Shown here: piece by piece, positions 30,365 through 35,081 of the stretch
How the letters are laid out: every line of letters begins with the position of its first letter
Numbering within the stretch: the stretch's first letter is position 1
Assembly: GCF_022695985.1 (NCBI RefSeq)
Contig: NZ_JAAPBF010000059.1
Span: 1 to 35,081, forward strand
Direction of reading: 5' to 3'
Source of the DNA: Streptomyces sp. NP-1717
GTDB taxonomy: Bacteria; Actinomycetota; Actinomycetes; Streptomycetales; Streptomycetaceae
Length of the DNA stretch: 35,081 nt
The notes under the pieces: generated by a model
The model's database searches: none
What the model saw: only the letters and a program-made list of their open reading frames with translations
Told to the model about the DNA's origin: nothing
Translations under genes and position numbers: made by a program

Positions 30365-31126
30365 ATGTCCACCACCGAGCAGCGTGTCGCCGTCGTGACC
30401 GGGGCGGCGCGGGGCATTGGCGCCGCGAGCGCGGTACGTCTGGCGGCCGAGGGCCGGGCGGTCGCCGTACTCGACCTGGACGAGGCGGCCTGCGCGGAGA
30501 CCGTCGGCGCGATCACGGCGGCCGGCGGCAAGGCCCTGGCCGTCGGCTGCGATGTCTCCGACGCCGCCCAGGTGGAGTCCGCCGTCGAGCGCGTCGCCGC
30601 CGAACTCGGCGCCCCCACCGTCCTCGTCAACAACGCGGGCGTGCTCCGCGACAACCTCCTCTTCAAGATGAGCGAGTCCGACTGGGACACGGTCATGAAC
30701 GTGCACCTCAAGGGCGCGTTCCTGATGTCACGCGCCTGCCAGCGGCACATGGTGGACGCCTCGTTCGGCCGGATCGTCAACCTGTCGTCCAGCTCGGCGC
30801 TCGGAAACCGCGGCCAGGCCAACTACGCCGCGGTCAAGGCCGGACTCCAGGGCTTCACCAAGACCCTGGCCAAGGAGCTCGGCAAGTTCGGCGTCACCGC
30901 CAACGCCGTGGCCCCCGGCTTCGTCGTCACCGACATGACCGCCCAGACCGCCGCCCGTGTCGGCATGGGCTTCGAGGAGTTCCAGGCGGCGGCGGCCACC
31001 CAGATCCCGGTCCAGCGGGTCGGCGTCCCCGACGACATCGCGAACGCGATCGCCTTCTTCACGGGCGAGAACGCCGGATTCGTCTCCGGCCAGGTGCTGT
31101 ACGTCGCCGGCGGACCCCTCAACTGA
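30365..31126 (+). CDS. 3-oxoacyl-ACP reductase-like SDR (FabG-type)
   Basis: A 253-residue SDR with all motifs: VAVVTGAARGIGAASAVRLA, CDVSDAAQV, LVNNAGVLRDNLLFKMSE, IVNLSSSSALGNRGQ (Ser), NYAAVKAGLQGFTKTLAKEL (Tyr, Lys) and APGFVVTDMT. NNAGVxRDNLxxKM is typical of FabG-like beta-ketoacyl reductases acting on acyl-ACP or acyl-CoA. It is the first gene of a two-SDR operon (next start 17 bp after its stop), under the promoter and operator described upstream. ATG 30365 follows GGCGAGGAGAAGCAGC. Confidence 0.9.
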   Translation: MSTTEQRVAVVTGAARGIGAASAVRLAAEGRAVAVLDLDEAACAETVGAITAAGGKALAVGCDVSDAAQVESAVERVAAELGAPTVLVNNAGVLRDNLLFKMSESDWDTVMNVHLKGAFLMSRACQRHMVDASFGRIVNLSSSSALGNRGQANYAAVKAGLQGFTKTLAKELGKFGVTANAVAPGFVVTDMTAQTAARVGMGFEEFQAAAATQIPVQRVGVPDDIANAIAFFTGENAGFVSGQVLYVAGGPLN

Positions 31127-31143
31127 ACCGGAGAGTGACGGAC

Positions 31144-31920
31144 ATGACGCAGCAGCCGAAGGACACCGGCCGGCCCGACAGCGGCAAGGTCGCACTGATC
31201 ACGGGCGCCAGCCGCGGTATCGGATACGGCATCGCCGAGGCGCTCGTCGCCCGCGGCGACCGGGTGTGCATCACCGGGCGGGGCGAGGACGCCCTCAAGG
31301 AGGCCGTGGAACGGCTGGGCGCGGACCGGGTGATCGGCTTTCCCGGCAAGGCCCACGACGAGGCGCACCAGGCCGCCGCGGTCGAGCGCACCATGGAGGA
31401 GTTCGGCCGCGTCGACTACCTGGTGAACAACGCGGGAACGAATCCCGTGTTCGGCCCCATGGCCGAGCTGGATCTGGGCGTGGCGCGCAAGGTCTACGAG
31501 ACCAACGTCATCTCGGCCCTCGGCTTCGCCCAGCACACCTGGCGCGTCTGGCAGAAGGATCACGGCGGTGCGATCGTGAACATCGCGTCGATCGCCGGGG
31601 TGTCGGCCTCGCCGTTCATCGGGGCGTACGGGATGAGCAAGGCGGCGATGGTCAATCTGACCCTCCAGCTCGCCCACGAGTTCGCGCCGGGCGTGCGGGT
31701 CAACGCCATCGCGCCCGCCGTGATCAAGACCAGGTTCGCGCAGGCGATCTACGAGGGCCGGGAGGCGGAGGCTGCGGCCTCCTATCCGCTGGGGCGACTG
31801 GGCGTTCCGGAGGACGTCGGCGGCGCCGCGGCCTTCCTCACCTCGGACCAGTCGGACTGGATCACCGGCCAGACGCTGGCCGTCGACGGCGGAATTTTCC
31901 TCAATGCTGGTGTGCACTGA
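31144..31920 (+). CDS. Short-chain dehydrogenase/reductase, second gene of the operon
   Basis: A 258-residue SDR from ATG 31144 (GGAGAG upstream): VALITGASRGIGYGIAEALV, YLVNNAGTNPVFGPMAE, IVNIASIAGVSASPFIGA (Ser), YGMSKAAMVNLTLQLAHE (Tyr, Lys) and a C-terminal WITGQTLAVDGGIFLNAG. Intact and canonical. Together with the first SDR it probably acts on acyl or ketone intermediates in lipid metabolism; the exact substrate is unknown. A hairpin follows the stop. Confidence 0.9.
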   Translation: MTQQPKDTGRPDSGKVALITGASRGIGYGIAEALVARGDRVCITGRGEDALKEAVERLGADRVIGFPGKAHDEAHQAAAVERTMEEFGRVDYLVNNAGTNPVFGPMAELDLGVARKVYETNVISALGFAQHTWRVWQKDHGGAIVNIASIAGVSASPFIGAYGMSKAAMVNLTLQLAHEFAPGVRVNAIAPAVIKTRFAQAIYEGREAEAAASYPLGRLGVPEDVGGAAAFLTSDQSDWITGQTLAVDGGIFLNAGVH

Positions 31921-31947
31921 CACGTTTTGTCGGTAAATGCTTCAAGT

Positions 31948-31981
31948 GCCCCATCGGACCTGCATATTGAACCGATGGGGC
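31948..31981 (+). terminator. Hairpin terminator after the SDR operon
   Basis: A perfect 10-bp stem (GCCCCATCGG, and complement at 31972-31981) with a 14-nt AT-containing loop, 28 bp after the SDR stop. There is no U tract. It separates the operon from the solute-binding protein gene. Confidence 0.6.
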
Positions 31982-32027
31982 GCTGCGGTATGGTCGGCCG
32001 ACTCGTGGCTGAACAAGGAGCGTGCAC

Positions 32028-33608
32028 GTGTTCAACCGGACCAGTCTGCAGGCCGCTGCAGCCCTCGCGTCCATATCCCTGCTGGCCGGGTGTGGCCTGT
32101 TCTCGTCGGACAGTGCCGGAGGGGATCAGAAGATCACGGTCGGTACCACCAGTGAGCCGAGCACGCTCGACCCGGCCGCCGCGTGGGACAACTCGTGGGA
32201 GCTGTACAGGAACGTCTTCCAGACCCTGGTCGCGTTCCCCACCGGCAGCACGACTCCACAGCCCGACGCCGCCGACAACTGCAAATTCACGGACTCGACC
32301 AACAAGGTCTACCGCTGCACGCTCCGCGAGGGGCTGACGTTCTCGAACGGCCACGAGCTCGACGCCGACGCCGTCAAGCACTCCTTCGACCGCATCGTGA
32401 AGATCGACGTGAACGGTGGTCCCAACGGACTCCTCGCCTCGCTCGACGATGTCACCTCCGACGGCGAGCTGACCGTCACGTTCAACCTGAACAAGCCGGA
32501 CGCCACGTTCCCGTTCGTGCTCGCCGCCCCCGCGATGTCCATCGTGGACCCCGAGGAGTACCCGGCCGACAAGCTCCGCGAGGACGGCAAGCTGACCGGT
32601 TCCGGGCCCTACACCCTTGAGTCGTACACGCCCGGCAGCAACGCCGAACTGGCCGAGAACGCCAGCTACAAGGGCTTCGCCGACCGTAAGAACAAGGCCG
32701 TCAAGATCCAGTACTTCCAGGACTCCGACAAGATGTTCGGAGCCCTCAAGAAGAAGGAGATCGACGTCATCTACCGAGGTCTGACCTCGGAGGAAGTCGT
32801 CGAACTCGAACAGAAGAAGGAAGAGAACGACCACCTCCAGCTGATCGAGACGGTCGGCGCCGACATCCGTTACCTGGTGTTCAACCCCAAGGACGAGTCG
32901 GCGGCGAAGCTGCCCGTACGGCAGGCGGTGGCCCAGGTGGTCGACCGTGACGCGCTGGTGGCCAAGGTCTACCAGGGCACGGCCGAGCCGCTGTACTCCA
33001 TGGTCCCCAAGGGCATCTCGGGGCACGCCACGAGCTTCTTCGACGAGTACGGCGACCCGGACGTCGACAAGGCGCGGACGATCCTTCAGGACGCCGGCAT
33101 CGACACCCCCGTGCCGCTGACGCTCTGGTTCACGACCGACCGGTACGGCTCCGGCACGGTGGCCGAGTTCGCGGAGCTCAAGCGCCAGCTCGAAGCGTCC
33201 GGCCTCTTCAAGATCACGCTGAAGAGCAAGCCGTGGAAAGACTTCCAGGCGGGCTTCCAGAAGGGCGAGTACCCGGTCTTCGGCCGTGGCTGGTTCCCCG
33301 ACTTCCCGGACCCCGACAACTTCGTGGCCCCCTTCGTCGGCAAGAACAACGCGCTCAGCACTCCTTACGAGAGCCCCGAGATCACCACGGAGCTGCTGCC
33401 GCAGTCGCGGCGCGAGAGCGACCGCGGGGCGGTCATCCAGCAGTTCGAGCGCGCCCAGGAGATCTTCGTCGACGACGTCCGGCTGCTGCCGCTGTGGCAG
33501 GGCAAGCTCTACGTCGCGGCGTCGGAGGAGATCAGCGGCGGCGAGCGGGCGCTCGACCCGCAGACGGTCATGCAGCTGTGGGAGTTCGGGCGCAAGGCCA
33601 GCTGGTAG
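32028..33608 (+). CDS. Extracellular solute-binding lipoprotein, family 5 (peptide/oligopeptide ABC type)
   Basis: A 526-residue protein. GTG 32028 is chosen over GTG 32022 because AAGGAG lies 7 bp before it. The leader ends in the lipobox LLAGC (Cys22). The family 5 layout is complete: TVGTTSEPSTLDPAAAWDNS, YRCTLREGLTFSNGHELDAD, VKHSFDRI, a TGSGPYTLESYTPG segment and, late, GRGWFPDFPDPDNFVAPFVG. Such lipoproteins bind peptides, nickel or other solutes and hand them to a permease. No permease or ATPase gene follows here; the next gene is uracil-DNA glycosylase, so this is an orphan binding protein, or its partners lie elsewhere. Confidence 0.92.
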   Translation: MFNRTSLQAAAALASISLLAGCGLFSSDSAGGDQKITVGTTSEPSTLDPAAAWDNSWELYRNVFQTLVAFPTGSTTPQPDAADNCKFTDSTNKVYRCTLREGLTFSNGHELDADAVKHSFDRIVKIDVNGGPNGLLASLDDVTSDGELTVTFNLNKPDATFPFVLAAPAMSIVDPEEYPADKLREDGKLTGSGPYTLESYTPGSNAELAENASYKGFADRKNKAVKIQYFQDSDKMFGALKKKEIDVIYRGLTSEEVVELEQKKEENDHLQLIETVGADIRYLVFNPKDESAAKLPVRQAVAQVVDRDALVAKVYQGTAEPLYSMVPKGISGHATSFFDEYGDPDVDKARTILQDAGIDTPVPLTLWFTTDRYGSGTVAEFAELKRQLEASGLFKITLKSKPWKDFQAGFQKGEYPVFGRGWFPDFPDPDNFVAPFVGKNNALSTPYESPEITTELLPQSRRESDRGAVIQQFERAQEIFVDDVRLLPLWQGKLYVAASEEISGGERALDPQTVMQLWEFGRKASW

Positions 33609-33686
33609 TCGCGGCGGCCGCGATTGTCAGTGGTCACCGGTAGGTTCAGCGGTGGACCAACTGATCGCTTACCGGAGGTTGTTGAC

Positions 33687-34370
33687 GTGACCGACACCGA
33701 CATGCTGCCCGAATCCTGGCGCGGCGTCCTCGGCGGGGAACTGCAGAAGCCCTACTTCAAGGAGCTCACCGAGTTCGTCGAGGAAGAGCGGTCGAAGGGG
33801 CCGGTCTACCCCCCGCGCGACGAGGTGTTCGCAGCGCTGGACGCCACGCCGTACGACGAGGTGAAGGTCCTGGTCCTCGGCCAGGACCCGTACCACGGCG
33901 AGGGGCAGGGACACGGTCTCTGCTTCTCGGTGCGGCCCGGTGTGCGCACGCCTCCCTCCCTGCGGAACATCTACAAGGAGATGAAGGAGGAGCTGGGCCA
34001 CCCGGTGCCGGACAACGGATATCTGATGCCGTGGGCCCAGCAGGGTGTGCTGCTGCTCAACGCCGTTCTGACGGTCCGGGCCGGCGAGGCCAACTCGCAC
34101 AAGGGCAAGGGCTGGGAGCAGGTGACGGACGCGGTGATCCGCGCCGTGGACGCCCGCCCGGACCCGGCGGTCTTCGTCCTCTGGGGTGCCTACGCGCAGA
34201 AGAAGCTGCCGCTGATCGACGAGAGCCGGCACGTGGTGGTGAAGGGCGCGCATCCCTCGCCGCTGTCGGCGAAGAAGTTCTTCGGCTCGCGTCCGTTCAC
34301 GCAGATCGACGAGGCGATCGCGGCGCAGGGACACAAGGCGATCGACTGGCGCATCCCCGACCTGGGCTGA
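33687..34370 (+). CDS. ung: Uracil-DNA glycosylase (family 1)
   Basis: A 227-residue protein from GTG 33687 (GGAGG 8 bp upstream). It removes uracil from DNA in base-excision repair. Family 1 motifs are complete: VLGQDPYHGEGQGHGLCFSV (catalytic Asp67, water-activating loop), PPSLRNIYKEM, WAQQGVLLLNAVLTV, and GAHPSPLSAKKFFGSRPF (His of the HPSPLS loop). Length is normal. It is a single-gene unit after the solute-binding protein, followed by a GC-rich inverted repeat. Confidence 0.97.
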   Translation: MTDTDMLPESWRGVLGGELQKPYFKELTEFVEEERSKGPVYPPRDEVFAALDATPYDEVKVLVLGQDPYHGEGQGHGLCFSVRPGVRTPPSLRNIYKEMKEELGHPVPDNGYLMPWAQQGVLLLNAVLTVRAGEANSHKGKGWEQVTDAVIRAVDARPDPAVFVLWGAYAQKKLPLIDESRHVVVKGAHPSPLSAKKFFGSRPFTQIDEAIAAQGHKAIDWRIPDLG

Positions 34371-34397
34371 CCCGGCCCCCGCCGCCTCCGCCGCGCG

Positions 34398-34438
34398 CGG
34401 CGCGGCCCGCGCGGGCACCTGCCCGGTGGCCCGCGCCG
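34398..34438 (+). terminator. GC-rich inverted repeat after ung
   Basis: CGGCGCGGCC at 34398-34407 pairs with GGCCCGCGCCG at 34428-34438, with one bulged base. It lies about 28 bp after the ung stop and has no U tract. A plausible terminator, but such GC-rich pairings are easy to find by chance in this genome. Confidence 0.35.
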
Positions 34439-34525
34439 GGCGGGTGAGCCTGTGCGGGATTGCCGTTCCCTGCGGTTAGCGTCGGGCGGACGGGATCGAC
34501 CGGACGGGCGCGGGAGGCGGCGGCG

Positions 34526-34984
34526 ATGGGGCAGCGCGAGGTGTCGGAGGACGGCGTCCTGACCAGGATCGGGCAGGCGGTCATGCTGCTGCACGGCGGT
34601 GACCGCGAAGAGGCGCGCAATCGGTTCGGCGAGCTGTGGACCGAGATCGGCGAGTCCGGCGACGCGCTCCACCGCTGCACGCTCGCGCACTACATGGCGG
34701 ACACGCAGGACGACCCCGGCGACGAACTGGCCTGGGACCTGCGCGCGCTGACCGCCGCGGAGGGACCGGCCACGGTGCCCGCCTCGCCGGCGGTGCGGGC
34801 GTTCTATCCCTCGCTCCATCTCAACCTGGCCGCCGACTACATGAAACTCCAGCGCCCGGACGCGGCGCGCCTCCACCTCTCCCGGGCCCGCGCGGCCGTG
34901 AACGCGCTCGGGGACGACGGGCACGGGAACGACGGCGTACGAACCGCGATCGGGCGGCTGGAACAGGAACTGCTGGACGACTAG
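34526..34984 (+). CDS. Small helical, TPR-like hypothetical protein
   Basis: A 152-residue protein from ATG 34526, with GGGAGG 9 bp upstream. It is composed almost entirely of helices: DGVLTRIGQAVMLLHGGDRE, EARNRFGELWTEIGESGDAL, then LHRCTLAHYMADTQDDPGDE and a late LHLNLAADYMKLQRPDAARL with HLSRARAAVNALG. The last pair fits a tetratricopeptide-like hairpin. There is no signal or membrane segment. Similar conserved proteins occur beside core genes in Streptomyces, function unknown. Confidence 0.78.
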   Translation: MGQREVSEDGVLTRIGQAVMLLHGGDREEARNRFGELWTEIGESGDALHRCTLAHYMADTQDDPGDELAWDLRALTAAEGPATVPASPAVRAFYPSLHLNLAADYMKLQRPDAARLHLSRARAAVNALGDDGHGNDGVRTAIGRLEQELLDD

Positions 34985-35010
34985 GCAGGGCCGAGGGTGC
35001 GGGCCGGTGT

Positions 35011-35081
35011 TCACGGGGCGGGGTGGTCGCCGTACGTCTCCCGGCAGACGCGGCTCTGCGTGCTGTCCGGCGCCCAGCCGC
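35011..35081 (-). CDS. C-terminal end of a reverse-strand gene, cut by window edge
   Basis: The reverse strand reads GWAPDSTQSRVCRETYGDHP and ends at TGA 35011-35013, 27 bp from the convergent gene. Only about 23 codons are visible, so identity and even coding status remain uncertain. Confidence 0.35.
   Translation of the reverse strand, partial: GWAPDSTQSRVCRETYGDHPAP

Noticed and set aside
30823..31923. A 366-codon reverse open frame across the two SDR genes
   Set aside because: Antisense to two clearly conserved SDR genes; composition is that of a shadow frame.
31782..33026. A 414-codon reverse open frame
   Set aside because: Antisense to the solute-binding lipoprotein, with low-complexity Val/Gly/Asp content and no family features.
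1..35081. CRISPR array or toxin-antitoxin/defence island
   Set aside because: No regularly spaced repeats, cas genes, restriction enzymes or known defence gene sets are visible; the HipA-like kinase belongs to a non-HipB subfamily.

Overview
The window is high-GC actinomycete DNA, almost certainly from Streptomyces. The third codon positions are strongly G/C, GTG starts with GGAGG-like ribosome sites are common, and the family content is typical of the genus: DUF5937/ArsR, MmyB-like XRE regulator, BTAD/SARP, DUF6585, a HipA-like kinase with DUF3037, and several IS families. No rRNA, tRNA, CRISPR array or recognisable antibiotic gene cluster is seen.

Layout. 1-2.05 kb: an ArsR-type regulator (cut by the left edge), a YbaK-like editing protein and a frameshifted LysE exporter. 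2.26-4.24 kb: a large tyrosine recombinase and a small partner ORF. 4.29-6.02 kb: an IS630-like element that appears to enclose an NTF2/SnoaL-like gene. 6.25-14.48 kb: a redox/secreted-protein region with a DUF6152-DUF6644 pair, a Tat-type alpha/beta hydrolase, a lipoprotein stump joined to a headless SDR, an MmyB-like regulator divergent from a zinc alcohol dehydrogenase, an atypical SDR, a lipoprotein with a cyclophilin-like fold, and a classical SDR. A 25-bp motif (21/25 identical) lies in both divergent promoter regions of this block, which suggests a small regulon. 15.1-19.8 kb: a small conserved protein, a LysR/M20 peptidase divergent pair, a DUF6585 protein and an epimerase-like reductase.

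19.9-28.9 kb is heavily scarred. It holds a head-to-head fusion of a truncated LLM oxidoreductase with a truncated BTAD regulator (which carries a degenerate cyclase-like domain), a transposase remnant, two IS5-like elements with accessory ORFs, a chimeric inhibitor pseudogene, and an excisionase fused onto an integrase that has lost its N-terminus. From 28.96 kb the DNA looks like ordinary chromosomal backbone: HipA-like kinase/DUF3037, a two-SDR operon with a clear promoter and operator, a family 5 solute-binding lipoprotein, uracil-DNA glycosylase and a small hypothetical protein.

The most interesting theme is that three insertion sequences of two families each seem to have their terminal repeats and target duplications outside an extra non-transposase gene (4293-6018, 22693-24853, 25554-26919). 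They look like small passenger-gene transposons. The third is the best supported: 13-bp perfect inverted repeats plus a CTTAG direct repeat.
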